Source: Pomacea canaliculata
Taxonomy: Eukaryota > Mollusca > Gastropoda > Architaenioglossa > Ampullariidae
Assembly: GCF_003073045.1 (NCBI RefSeq)
Contig: NC_037595.1
Span: forward strand, 12,764,074-12,828,073
DNA: 64,000 bases
Direction: 5' to 3'
The notes below the pieces were generated by a model, which saw only the letters and a list, made by a program, of their open reading frames with translations, had not been told where the DNA came from and ran no database searches. How positions within the stretch are numbered: position 1 is the stretch's first letter; each line of letters starts with the position of its first letter. Below are positions 1 to 13,700 of the stretch, piece by piece. The position numbers were made by a program, and so were the translations under genes.

Positions 1-44
1 GTAAAATCATCTATAATGTTTCATACATGTTGCTGTTTTGTCAG

Positions 45-1034
45 TTCCTGGAGTTGTTCAGAATCTGACAGTAACACCTGGTCAGGAGGCCTACAACAAC
101 AACGATCTCTGCAAATAATTCAGCTGGCGATGTCCACGTGTCACAGAGCGGAATACTCCCATCATAGGATTCCTTTTAAACACAACCTCGTGGAATGTAA
201 GAACACTGTATTTTTGTTTACAGACCTATATAGAAGCAATGTGAATATTTATATATAGAGACAAAACATTGTAAATACAAAGAGCATAAGGATCTGTCTA
301 AATCGCTCGCAATAACCATCATATTGCAGTAAATTTTAGATAAAATTTTATGTACACTTTTATATATTAAAATTTTAATCCGGAATGGAACAGTTATGTG
401 ATTTGTTGTGCCAACTGAATAAACATTCAAAAGATTCCATAATGTTTCAGATAAACGAAGGAGACAAGAAAGAAGACAGCTCTGCCGCTCAGGTACGAAT
501 CTTTCACTTCTTCATCCGACACTAAAGATCAACATGACTATCTTACTCGATATAGACGATTATAGAAATTTTCAAGAGACAGTTTTGTTTATTAATAATT
601 TTTATTCAAGTGAAACCTTTTTTTTTCAGAAAAACCAGTGCAGTGTGGGTATTTGTTTTGTAAACGTGGCGAACGTGAGCTGCGAAAATATCCAAAGTGT
701 TGATATCGTCGTCAAGCCTGAACACCATTATCTTATCCAGGTAATTATTTTATCTTTGTAAAGTTTTATTAGTCTGTCTGGTCGATGTTCCATTGTTAAA
801 GTCTTATTTAATGTAATAAAGGGAAAGAATGAAAGATGATATCAGAGAATTACTTCACGTATGACAATAAGTTCATCGTAATGTTTTAAGCAGGACTAGT
901 GATTGAGAATTCTTTGTCCAAAGTTGTTTCTAAGATTCACATTAATGGCATGATGTCTAAACAGGTGCAAACTGTGGGTGAAAAGTACAACAGTACTGAG
1001 TGGGTAACCACAACCTTTGACACACCCGCTGGAC
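45..1034 (+). pseudogene. FN3 domain 1 (exons 45-196, 451-492, 630-740, 965-1034), broken by an in-frame stop
   Basis: Four exons encode one extracellular FN3-like domain: [14 protein letters not shown] in the first exon, then short linkers, then [12 protein letters not shown] and [13 protein letters not shown]. It is the clear paralogue of the four exons at 4005-5162. The first exon reads TAA at 116-118, just before the conserved tryptophan (SWRCP), and has four extra codons in this spot relative to its paralogue. The frame after the stop is the same, and all splice phases (1,0,0,0,1) are kept. Either this copy is decaying, or all four exons are skipped together (which keeps phase), or there is a base error. 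An in-window AG acceptor past the stop (122-123) would put the frame out. Confidence 0.6.
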
Positions 1035-4000
1035 GTAAGAATGTTTTTGTTTCATTACCTTTTGTTTGTTTTATTGCTTTCAGATAATGTTTGTATGGTC
1101 TGCTCCGCCTATCACACGTTTAAACACCATTTAAAACAGTCAAAATAATGTGAGATTTATATATTTTTTCTCTCTCTTAACAAATTCAGTAAACTCTATT
1201 ACATACTCTAATTACATTCAAATATTTCAGATAACCTAGCGCATTTAAAATTTAAATGCAAATCACTGTGAACAAACAAACGATAATTCTGTTTAAAATA
1301 TTGCTTCTTTGATGAATGAGATATTATGCTGGGAAAAAAAGAATTTGAAGACAAACCACTTGATAGTCACACCTACCAAACTTTATGAACTGACAGTAGA
1401 TGGCTCTTAAAATTAAAAAAAAATGTGTCTTTGGCCTTATACTCAAGGTTGACAAATATTTAAGATTGAAAATCCTACCTCTTCATTTAGCTGACATTGT
1501 TTACCGCCACCTTTATTTTACACTTAAAGAAATAGTCTTGCGAGTGGTTAAGCTATTAATGTATTTGTTAAATAGTCTTTGTGGGTTTATTGCTCTTTAA
1601 AACACAGTCTGTTCCATCGGACTGGTAGTTACTAACTTCATTTTGATGTTCAGCTTCAGGACCAGTAGAACATTTGAGAGCTGAGTCTGTGAACGGGTTT
1701 TCTGTGAGTGTCGAGTGGAGCAAACCAAACGAAACAAACGGAAAGTTACTTGGCTACGTGGTGCACGTGCTTCAGTCCGGACTGGACTGTGTGCAGATGA
1801 TCTTGTACATGTTGAAGTCTACAGATAATACTGGACAGGATTGTTTTGATAAGGTAAGTAATCATTACAAATCTGTATGATAATTATCTCTTTATCATCC
1901 TTCATCCAGCCATCAAGCCATCCAGCCGACTGTCACAGACACACGTAGCACTACATGCATGTAGCCTGTATTCTGGTATCATAGAAACACAGACACCTGC
2001 CTGCGATATTGTTCATTCTTTATGTATAATCTCCTTCCCCCTCTAAAGATAATAATATTCTAGCAGGATCTTAATATAAACATTTACACTGCATGATCCG
2101 ATTCCGTACACATGACATGCTCAACGTTTCACTTCATCCCGAATCTTTCCAATCTTTCACCTGTCTAGATACATTTCCAGGCGTTCATACATCTGTAAGT
2201 CTTTCAGTGAATGTTTCTCAGTATCTGGGAGAACTTTATATATAAATTAGAAAGTCACAGTTCAAAAGAGGACACGAAGGACAAGTTCCATTTAAAACTG
2301 CGTTAGGAAGACAATTGCCACGTTTACAGCATGCAGCTTTAATATATCTACAGGGGAAAGTAAAGTGTGAGGAATATGGGAAAAACTGTTCCAAAGTGAC
2401 ATACTTCAACGGAGACATAGAGAAGTCACAAATTACCATCGCCCACCTGCTGCCAGACACCTTGTACACCTTCACCGTGTTTGCAGTCAATGGCGCTGCA
2501 CAGAACAACGGAGCAGGTGAAGCAGCCAGCACCAATACAACCACAAACATTACTGGTATGTATGTCTTAACATTTGTAACATTAAGAAATGTGAAGCCAT
2601 GGTCTTGACTCTTGTGGTTTGTCTAGCTGAACCACTCAACAAACGGTTGTTACTTATCTGATCAAAACCACTCCCAAAAAAGAGACAAAAAAAAAAAAAC
2701 AGACAAGGAATTCTTTGCGTACATTCAACACGTCTAATCAATGTTGTCATAGTTGTACCTAAGACCTTTGTAGTTTCATCTTTAAATATTTTTAGAAAAT
2801 GTAATAGAAACTTTTTTTGGTTATCACGAGTATTTTTGCAGTGTATACCTGAACCTGAACTGCATTTTTACTGTTTTCAGTTCCATCAAACCCAAAAGAC
2901 TTCACAGCGACAACGATAACAAAGGACTCCATCAACCTCACCTGGACTCCGCCAGAACCTCGTCCTGGACCCACAACCTACACCTTGGTAGTCACAGACC
3001 TCGGTTCTCGATACTACCAAGACAGTAAGATGGACTGGACTAATGTCACACATATCCCAGGTACGAGCAGGTGGACTAGTCACTCGACTATAATCACAAT
3101 CACGGTAATGACTATGTTGATGGGTGTAACGGGGAATACTCCACAGATGTGTTTAAAGCACGTTTAAAGGATTCGATGGTGGGTAAATGGTGAATATGGA
3201 AGGGGAGAGAGTTCCACTGTTTTGTAACAAACTTCCAATCTGGAGATAATATGTGGTTGTTATAGTGACAGATGTAGAGGGACTACAGTAATCAAAGAGT
3301 GGAGTAGTTTGGCTGGGATGTAAAGAAAGAGAAGTTTTAAACTCTCTATCAAACATTAGCTCAAATTAAAAATTCTTCACAAAAATGTAAGATTCCTTAC
3401 AACCAATAATCCTCATAGCATCTTTTTTTCATAATGAGCAGTTTTCTGCAGTAGTAGAAAGTCATTAAAATAAAACATTGAAACTGTTTTCAGGTTATGA
3501 GAGTAAAAACTTCACAGTAACAGGCCTCCGTCCCGCGTGGAATTACAGTTTTTCTTTGTCGGCACAAACAGAGAAAGGCTCCTCAGAAAATATCACTATG
3601 ACATTATTCACCAACGACTCAGGTAATTTGCTGCCCTCGTCTAAGTTACATTTTTACTCCTTATTTTTGTACGATAGTAGAAAGACCAAAACAATGTAGT
3701 CTCCTAGATGATGTAGACTAACATTTTTAATGACCACATCTAGCTGGTCATTATATTTAATGAAGGGATTTTAGCTTTACATTTGTAGCTGTAGAGTTGA
3801 AAAAAAAAACAGAACTAGTGTTAAACCAATCTTTTACTATTACTTTTGTCAATATGTGTTGGTGTAAGTTTTCTTATCGAGAGCTTCGATTTCGTCAAAT
3901 TCTTGGTTTAATGGAAGAGAATTACATGATATTTGATTATGAAATAATGAATTCTGTGCATCTGACCATCTGAATGTTGTAGCATATATTTGCTTGTGTG

Positions 4001-7000
4001 ACAGTTCCAGGTGTTGTTCAAAACCTAAATGTAACACCTGGTCAGGTGGCCTACAAACAACTGACCGCAAGCTGGCGATGTCCCGATGTCACAGATCGTC
4101 ACACTCTCATCAGAGGATTCTTCATTAACACAACACTGGAGGTACACAAGAACCTGAAAATATGTTTATAATATTATCTTTTGATTACAAAATATGTATA
4201 GAATATTTTTATAGAAAATATGTTACCAGCATAAACATGTGCATGTAGGCAATAAATAAAAAAAAAGAGTATGTCCACATCCTTTGTTCGATCCTCACCA
4301 TCTTAGGTAAACACGTTCGATTCTAATATATCTTGGGCTGAGGTTATGATAAAAGTCAGTTTCTCCAGTAAAAACATTTTTTTTTGTTTATTTTCGTCGT
4401 TTTAAGCAGAAGAAAATGCTACGCACATACACTTTAGAGAAAAATCAGATAAAGGTCGTAATTCTAGGCGGTATGAATGAAAGAAACAGAGAGAATGAGA
4501 AAAGGTAAAATGAATAGAAGAGAGAATGGAATAATGAACGAGCAAAGAATATTTATTGTGCTACATCATGCAGTCTGTAGGGAAATACACACAAAAAAGA
4601 ATAAACAGTTCCTACTTTATTTCTTAGATAAATTGCCTACAAATTTCAAAGAACTGAATAATGTTTCAGGGATGTAGTGAGGTTGAAGTCACTGGGTGCA
4701 AAGATAAAGAATCCCAAATATCTCACACCACGGCCGACAGTCAGGTAAAAAAATACTTTAACACCTGTTTTAGCAGATGACAACATTAAACATGTTAAAA
4801 GCATATTATCACAACGTTAGAGCAGACACATGAAAATAGTTTTACGTTTTGTTTCAGACTAAAAGCTGCGATATAGGTCTTTGCTTCGTAAATTTAACGG
4901 ACAACTGCGATGGTAACGAAACTGTGACGATAGTGGTGAAGCCTGAAAGCTGTCATCTCATTCAGGTAATAATATTATTGTATTTACATGTTAGGTTCAT
5001 CTGTTGCTGTGTACTATTAATTTTGTTTAATTTTACAAAAGAAAAACATGTTTGTAGAATGGGTGTTACTTACTGCCATCATGTCCATACAGGTGCAGAC
5101 TGTGGGCAAGAACTTCAACAGCACAGACTGGGGGAGCACAACATATGATTCACCTGCTGGACGTGAGTAAAATTTTATTTATTGCATTTTTTAGTTTTTT
5201 TTTTGTTTTGCTTTTAACTAAATTTCAATCATGTGATCTACTTACATCATTTGTTATTCATGTTGTAAGTGTCTCTATCAAATGCAGTCCTTGAAGTTCT
5301 CTCTGTGTACATTTATTAATGCAATGAACGATATAATAATTGTAATTATCAGAACAAATGTACATTGTTTCATAATAAAAATTTCAATACAACGCAATTT
5401 AACACTCGTGGACAGAGACAAATATTGCTTCCATTTATTTACTAAATCAGGAGAAGAAAATGTAAAAGTGGTCTACTTGGTTCTCACAACTAAAAGAACA
5501 CTACAGACGACTCAAAAGATGGTGTATTTGGAACTTTTTTGATGAAGTGGAATGATGCTTATTACTGTAAAAACATTTCCAATCATCCAGTAGCCCGTTT
5601 CATTGAACTGCTTGTTATTGTCACGTGGTTTTGCCTCCACTTTCAGCGTCAGGAAAAGTAAAAAATTTGAATGTTAGCTACTTGAACGAGTCTGATGTGA
5701 GCGTGGAGTGGGGCTACCCAACGGAACCAAACGGATTGTTACTCGGGTACGGGCTGCTGGTGTATCAAGACCAAGTGTGTGAGCGAAGTATCTGGTCGCC
5801 ACAATCTAGAAAAGGATATTTTAAGGAGGTAAGTAATGTACACAAATCTGTGTACTGTCCTGTGTTGATTGCTCAGTGCAGCCAATTTGGTGACTACCTT
5901 CTTATACACTGTTTCATTTGTTCTCAGAATAAGAAAGACAAACAATGAGAGCAATACAGACATTTGTAAAATCTGTTTCACAATTATGTTGTGGCTACAG
6001 AAATGCGCAGAGGGAGTGTACAAACCTAAAGAAACCTGTAACAAAACAGAGACAAGAACCTCAGAGCCACTAAAAGAAGACAGGACAGAAGTAGCGATCT
6101 CTGGCCTCAAACCGTATACTTCTTACAACATCACCGTGTTCGCCGTCAACTGCGCCAAAGACAACAACGGGGAAGGAGAACCGGATAACATCAACTTCCT
6201 CACCAATATGTCGGGTACAAGAGATTTTATTGTATTTCAATTAAATACTATTTCTTTAAAACACTGTGTTTACGCAGGCCAACACACATCCATCGACATG
6301 TTTACACACACACCAGCGCGCGTGACCCGCATGTAAAATCTAATTAATTCTTACAATACTCAAAACTAGTATTTAAGGCTGTGAATTAATTTCTACTTTC
6401 AGCTTCAGGTCCTGTGAGGAATCTGAGTGTCGTTGCCCTCAGCGATTCCGCCTTACAGGTCACGTGGTACAGACCAGCAGCAGTCAACGGAGAGTTACGT
6501 GGCTACGAGCTTCACGTGCTGACAAACGACACAAAGTGTGTGCAGGCAATCAAGTTCACGAATGATACCACAAGCTGCAAGAAAGTTGTGAGTACCAACC
6601 AGAAACATACACAAATTTGTAGTTGAAAACGAGATGTAAACAAAAATTGTGTGAGATCAACATAATTACTCCGCTTAATACAATATTGTTCACACGAATT
6701 ACAGGAACCGGAAGCGGACGAAAAGCTGGATCACTGTGCTAACAGGACAGATATATGCAGAGACATAAACAGTTCAAGACAAGAAGCGAACATCACTGAC
6801 CTGCTCCCGGACACCTTGTACACCATCACCGTGTTTGCCATCAACGACGCTGTACAGAACAGAGGAGAGGGTCAAAATGTCAGCACAGATGGAACCACAA
6901 ACATCGCCGGTAATTGCACATTTTTTTTCTCGTTTGCTTTCTTTTATCTTATGTGTCTGGTTATTATTCTATATGGTTATGGTGGCCTAATTTTATTATT

Positions 7001-10000
7001 TCATTAATTATTTATAAATGAATTACTTACATATGTGAGTGCGTTAAGTACCCAACTTCCAGGTGTAATTTGTTTCAGCTCCATCGAAGATAACTGACTT
7101 TACTGCGGTGTTTATAAACAACTCTGTCACACTCACCTGGTCTCCGCCGGTACCTCGTCCTGGTCCCACTAATTACACTCTTGTCATCACAGACCTGGGA
7201 TCTCGATACTACCAAGACAGGACAATGAATTCAACATCAAAGACTATTGACATCCAGGGTATCGTGAACTGTATAATTACTTCTCAGTTTAATTCAGTGT
7301 TAATAGTTTTGTTTGTTGGTTTCTCATCTGAAAATAGAATCTCAGAAAGGGAGTTTTGTTAATTAAAATACTTGTTATCTGGAGATGCTTACACAACCAG
7401 ATTTTTTTTTTTCGATGGTAAATTTTAAATGTATTTCATCCCACATTCGTGGAATTTTTTACATTTTGGCTGCTCAAAAGTTTTACTGCAATTGTTACTT
7501 TTTCCTAAAGGACATGAAAGTTGTCAGTATTATAACCGTGTTTTCTTGCAGGCTATGACATTACATCCCATATAGAAAAGGACCTACGTTCAGCATGGAA
7601 CTATTCGTTTTGCTTGAGTGCTCATACAGGGAGAGGATCATCACAAAATACTAGTTTCACCATTTCAACGAATGATTCAGGTGACTTCCTTTAATTACAT
7701 TCCGCTTTCCTGACGGCTGTCTTTTCAACATCTACATCAGTTGTTTTCTTTTTCATCCTGGTCTGCCCCCATCTTCTGTCCTTTTTATGTTCAGCAGAAG
7801 ACCATAAGGCAATAAGCCCAAGTTTGCATTTTCGTCACTCATCATCTCACAAAAACTTATTTTAAATTGGATTCCGATTAGGTTTCAGCTTGAACGATGT
7901 GTCAACTCTTCCACTTATGTTAGGGTGTCGCCCTCCACATCTCCAGTCAACTGGAGTCCACTAACATAAATACACACGTAAAGGCCGTACACACAAAGTT
8001 TGCCAAAGGAAATGCAAAGGACCATACGTTAATTATGTGTATCTATGTACAAACATTATTTATGGGGATATTTGTAAACGTGTATCTCACTATCAACAAG
8101 CGAATGTTCATCCACATTTTGGGAAACAGTATTTATACTGACGTTTACCCAGTCATTTGGAAAATAAATTTCATCGTACAGATTTTTAAGCACAAGACTA
8201 ATTGATCTTCATTATAAACACAACTGACCACGTGCTTCGTTCTTTTCCATGGAAAATAATTATTGAAATTCATTTTTGTGAGTCTTTCTGCGGGTACGTG
8301 CGTGTGGGTGGCTGCTGGATGTTGTATTCCTGGCAGAACCGGGACCAGTACAAGACTTGACCCTAACACCCGGACAAGTGCCATACAAAGGGGTGACCGC
8401 CAGGTGGCGATGTCCGGCAGTGACCGATCGCAACACCCGCATCACTGGCTTTGCTGTCTTCGTGGTAAGTGAGATGTGTTCACAGCAACGTCCACACAAT
8501 GCATTCTTAACAGCCCTTGCTTTGTACGATGGTGCTTTCCAGTTCAAATATTTTTCAATAATGATAACGGACTTGAGATCACAATCATATCAAGAACACA
8601 AATCCCGTTTTTATATTTTAATTCTTGCCATGTAAACATCTTAATTAGAAACCTTGCTGCACCCATTATCAAGGTAGTTGTGAATTCTTGTGATTTCAGA
8701 ACTCTGTGGTGTACATTCGTACTGCAGACATCACAAATGAGGACTGTGAATCCACCCAAAGCATCGACTTAGTGCTGACACCTGAGAACAGGTTTCTTAT
8801 TGAGGTGATTTCTCAATCTAAACTCTTGTTCAGAGGCTGAATGTTTGTCAACACGATGTTTATATGTTTAGTCCAGTCTCAGTGAAAGGATTGTATAGTG
8901 ATCGCCATTCATTTTTATTAATTTAAAAAAAAATAATTTGTATTACATGTATAGTACTTAAGCTTGAGAGCTGAATAATATGTCTGACTAACGAATACCT
9001 GAACAGGTGTTTACGCTTGGTGAGCAGTTCAACGACACTCGGGGGGTCAGCGAGTCTTACAACACGTCAGCTGGACGTAAGTAGAATGACTCGTGCTACT
9101 TGCAAAAAACAAACAAACAAACAAACAAACAAACAAAAAACAAGAACAACAACAACAACATAAAATAAATATGAGGTAGAAGAAGTAAATACATATACTC
9201 TACTTATGTTTTTCTTTTTAGTAAAGCGCTTTGGGCCCGCCTTTAATGATGTGAAAAAGCGCTATACAAATAAACATATTATTATTATTATCATCATCAA
9301 GTATCATTTACAAAATGCGACCAATCTCAGGGAAAAAGTTCTTTTAGTTGTCTAACAACTTCCAGAACCGTTAAAACCATGTAATCCCAACCACCAGCAC
9401 CACCACCATAACCAAGAAGTCATGTTCTTAGTTCTCTTCGATCTTTTCTTGTCTCGGCTTCTTTTTCCCGCACAAAATATTAACGAGTAATTATAATTAT
9501 TTGCTGTTGGTGCCGGTTGAAGAGCACTCACTGTTTCATCTCCAGCTCCCCCCGTCATGGAGGTAGCATTCCATTCAGAGCAGAAACAACAGAGCCAAAA
9601 GTCATTTCAAATCAGCTTCTGCGCCAGTTGTCTCTTTAACGAGTCCAACGGAAAAATCAACTACTTCGCCATCATCGTCTGTGAAGTCGACAGCTGCGCT
9701 CAGCGTAGGTCACGTGTTGATTGATTGAGTGATTGATTATTGATTGATTGATAACGGAGGCCGCAATTAGCAGGATGAATTGCTTTGTTTTCCACTGATT
9801 GTTTCTTGTATGACCTGTGAGTTCATAGTTTTTCATGTGAAGAGCATTGAGCTCGCATCCTCACCTGGAAATGTGAAATTATTATTATTAATTATTTTTA
9901 TTTGAATATTTGAGTATGACACTGTCTCTGGCAAATACGTTGTGTTACATGGTTTTATATTTTTAGCCTTATCATAGTTACACATTTCTCCATGAACAGA

Positions 10001-10694
10001 AAATGATCTGGACAGCGAGCTAAAGGTCAAAGGTCTACACTCCTGGCACAATGCCAGCGACAATAACTTCAAGGATATCTACAGACCGACGAATGACACG
10101 TGGCAAGATCACATGAGAAATTTGACAGGTAACAAACACTTTATATAATATATAATAGCATTCTGAAGCAAAACTGACAAAATCTAGATTGTGTGTCTTT
10201 AATTTTCTTTCACTAGCAATTAGGGAACACATTCTCCTGCTTTTCTGTGCCAAAAATCAACAAACAAAATAAGAATTGTTTTCCTGCTGAGTTGGAAGCT
10301 TTCATTACACATCTCTTTACTTGCACAAAGAGTGCTGGCGGTGTATTTGTTTACAAATATTTTCCCACTGTTGGGTTTTATGACATTAATGTCAGGTTAA
10401 GGTTAGGGTTAGTGTCACACTCCTAAAATAACATTTGTCACCTAAACAACAATAGACATGGTGTTTTACTCCCCTGTCTCTCTGAATGGGTCACAACTTT
10501 GATATTGTTTTGTGACATGAGCTTGTCACCCGTTACAGGGAGGTCGAGGCACAAACGGTCAACCGACCTTTATGAGTATGTTGTGGGAGAGGACAATGAC
10601 TGCACCTCCAAGCCTTCGAGTACTTACTGCAATGGACCGCTGCCTCCTGGGAGGTCCTTCAGGTAACAAATAAACTTTTGTCATTAACTAAATT

Positions 10695-10725
<31 letters not shown>

Positions 10726-13700
10726 TGCACACATACAGAAAGGACTCACTCATGAACACACCCATCGTCTCCCACCCCAGTACTTTGTGCGGGTGTCAAT
10801 CATAGTAATTAAGACAAATCTTCACAACATTATAATGAGATCAGTAGGTCAAATAACAATTTTGTTTCAGAGTTTCAGTCGCATCCTGTACAGCAGGAGG
10901 TTGCTCCAGGTCAAACCTTAGTGAGGAAGTGCGTACATTAGGTAGGTACCCGTTTAATATTTGTCAAATATCTCTATTATACAGTCTCATCTTAATCTCC
11001 ATTTTACTAGAATATTTTCATCAACCTTATCGTTCACACGAGTAGCTTTCAAACAAACTTCCTAAAGATGTTTGTGCTCAAATCTCCATAATTAATATTC
11101 TTCCAGACGCAGACGAAGGCTTTCCTATTGCAGCAATAGCCGGCCTTGCCGCGGGGATCGTTGTCGCGGTTTTTGTCGTTGTCATCGTCGTGATTTGTAA
11201 ACGTCGACTGCAAACAAAGAGCAAGGGAAAGTGAGTCATGAAGTACTTTGAATAATTAATAGAATCGTAAAAACTCACACCATTTGCCCAAAGAGATGGG
11301 GACTACATCAGCTATATTGTTTTTAAATGCTGCTGAAGCAGGAGGAATAAAAACTTTCAATTTTCAATGCGAAGCCAACGGCTTTTATTGTTAGGATCTC
11401 TTGAAACGAAAAACCACAAGAGGAAGGGAGAGAGAGGGACAGACTGACAAATCGACAGACTGTCAGAGAGAAGAGAAAGGCGAAAGCTTGTACAGACTGT
11501 ACGGATTACAGTAATCACTGAGTGAGAGAGAAAGTGTGTGTGAGGTGATTAAAGACGTTGGAAGGAGTGAGAGAATGAGTGTTGGTGTAACTCTGACCTT
11601 ATGTTTTCAGAGGTAAAGGCCGAAAGAGAGATCTATCAACACGAGAAAGGTATGTTCAGCATTTATGTGGTGCATCATGGGTGACTTACACACCTTGCTG
11701 CTAAGAAACGCAATGAGTGTATGAGTGTGTGGATGAGTGTGGACTTGATGATGATGATGGTGAAGGAACGTTTGACTGAGCAGGTGAGCGAAATATGGCG
11801 ACTGCAGTTAATCACTCTTTCACGTTGCAGGGTTGATGATACCGAACTGAAAAACCTGTCAGAGAAAAGGTAGACACTTTATACATCATCCATCATCCAT
11901 CCACCAACCATCCATCACCATCATCCATCATCAATCATCATTAAACACCAATAATACACTGTAGATTGGCTGAACCTTTGATAATAAACTCATTAGCGGA
12001 AAAATTGTTGGAAATAATTGCGCTCCTGTAACTTGCAAAGAAAATTTTACTCTTCACTCTCATGCTAATGGCGATAAGCATATTAGTGTTTACAAACAAA
12101 TTCAAGGTTTGTTTATATATGTATAGAGCGATAATTATAATGATGCTGCAGGCCAATTTTGATGAAGGATTTCCTCGACAAAATGACAGACCTGAGGTCC
12201 TCGCCGATGTCAGACGGCTCGACGCCATTTTCTCTCGTTATGGAGTATGAGGTGTGTGATGTTGACACTTACGTGATGTACGTGATTTGGACGTAGTGTT
12301 ATACCTACAGTCACGTTACCTCATCTGCCCATGTTTGTCACACATGATCGGTTGTTTTTTGTTTTTTTTTTGAAACAAAATTGATTTGCTTCTTTAGAAC
12401 ATATTTAAATTTTATAAACATGTGCAGCTAGCTCCTGATTTTTTTTTTTTCGAAGATTTCAGCCCAACTGTGTTTATCCGCGTGTAGTTAATAATGTTTG
12501 ACATTACAGACTTGGCAGCTTGCTAGAGATGTCTGTTAATATTCGAGATCGTATATTCGACCTTCGTTCTCTTTCTTGACAAACTTTCGGAAGAAAAGTT
12601 ACATGTTGTTATCATAGTTGATCATTACTGCACTGGTCCATTGAATTTTCCAGGAAATCAAGGAGTTGTCTCCCAAACATCCACAGGCATCAGCAAAGAT
12701 GGACAGCAACAAGGGCAAGAACAGATACACCAACATCCTGCCTTGTAAGAAACTGCGCTTGTTTTCTTGTTGCTTCTTTCTTCTAATCCAAGATGATTGA
12801 GGTTGAGCGAATCTTGTAAAACAAAAATCTTCGTTTTTAAAATGACTGAAGTATCATATGGAGAGTTACTGTGTGTGTGTGATCAAGTAGCCTCGTCTGA
12901 GGAATAGAGAAGAAGGAGGCGAATGAAAACACTATCAGATTTTTTCTTTTTCGTGTTCGTAACTTGCATTTCTCACGAGATCTCGTTCCTGACGTTGTGT
13001 GAGCAGTCGACCACTCACGGGTGCAGCTGAAGCGGGTGGCCGGCGATGAGTGCTCGGATTACATCAACGCTAACTTCATTCCAGTGAGTCACCGCGGAAC
13101 ACCGTTCTTAAAAATGTTTTTGAGTATTTAACATCTTCTGGAACCAGCCATCATCTTTTGCTCCAGTCTGTTGATTGACTGTGTGTCTGTCTGCTTGTTT
13201 ATCTGCCTGCATATATTTCTTTCCGATTTCAAAGTCTTTTATAATAATTCTGCCCAATAACCTTTTTTTTTCCATGTGCGTATTGAATCTTTTAAAAGGC
13301 TATTTATCGAATATATGAAAAAGTAAATAAAGAAATTACTGATTTAAGATTAATTAATTTATTTATTTAATTTCAGGGATATCACTCAAGGCACGAGTAC
13401 ATCGCCACTCAGGGACCACTGCAACACACCGTCGACGATTTCTGGCGTATGGTGTGGGAGCAAGGTGTCCCTGTCATCGTCATGTTATCTGATTTCATCG
13501 ATAAGGGAGTGGTTAGTGCTACCTTTAGTTCATGACTTGCTCTCACTTCTTTGATAAAATATTCGTATGAGATTATACAATATCATGAAATATGCAATTA
13601 TCATCTGAATTCTGCTTGACTGTAACAAAGGAGTGAAATTAGTGTGCGTGTAATATGGTTGGAATGATGGTGGTGACGACGACGATGATGATGATGATCA

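Noticed and set aside
4286..4322. Two GTTCGATTC-like B-box strings
   Set aside because: No A box at the right distance and no cloverleaf, so not a tRNA gene or SINE.
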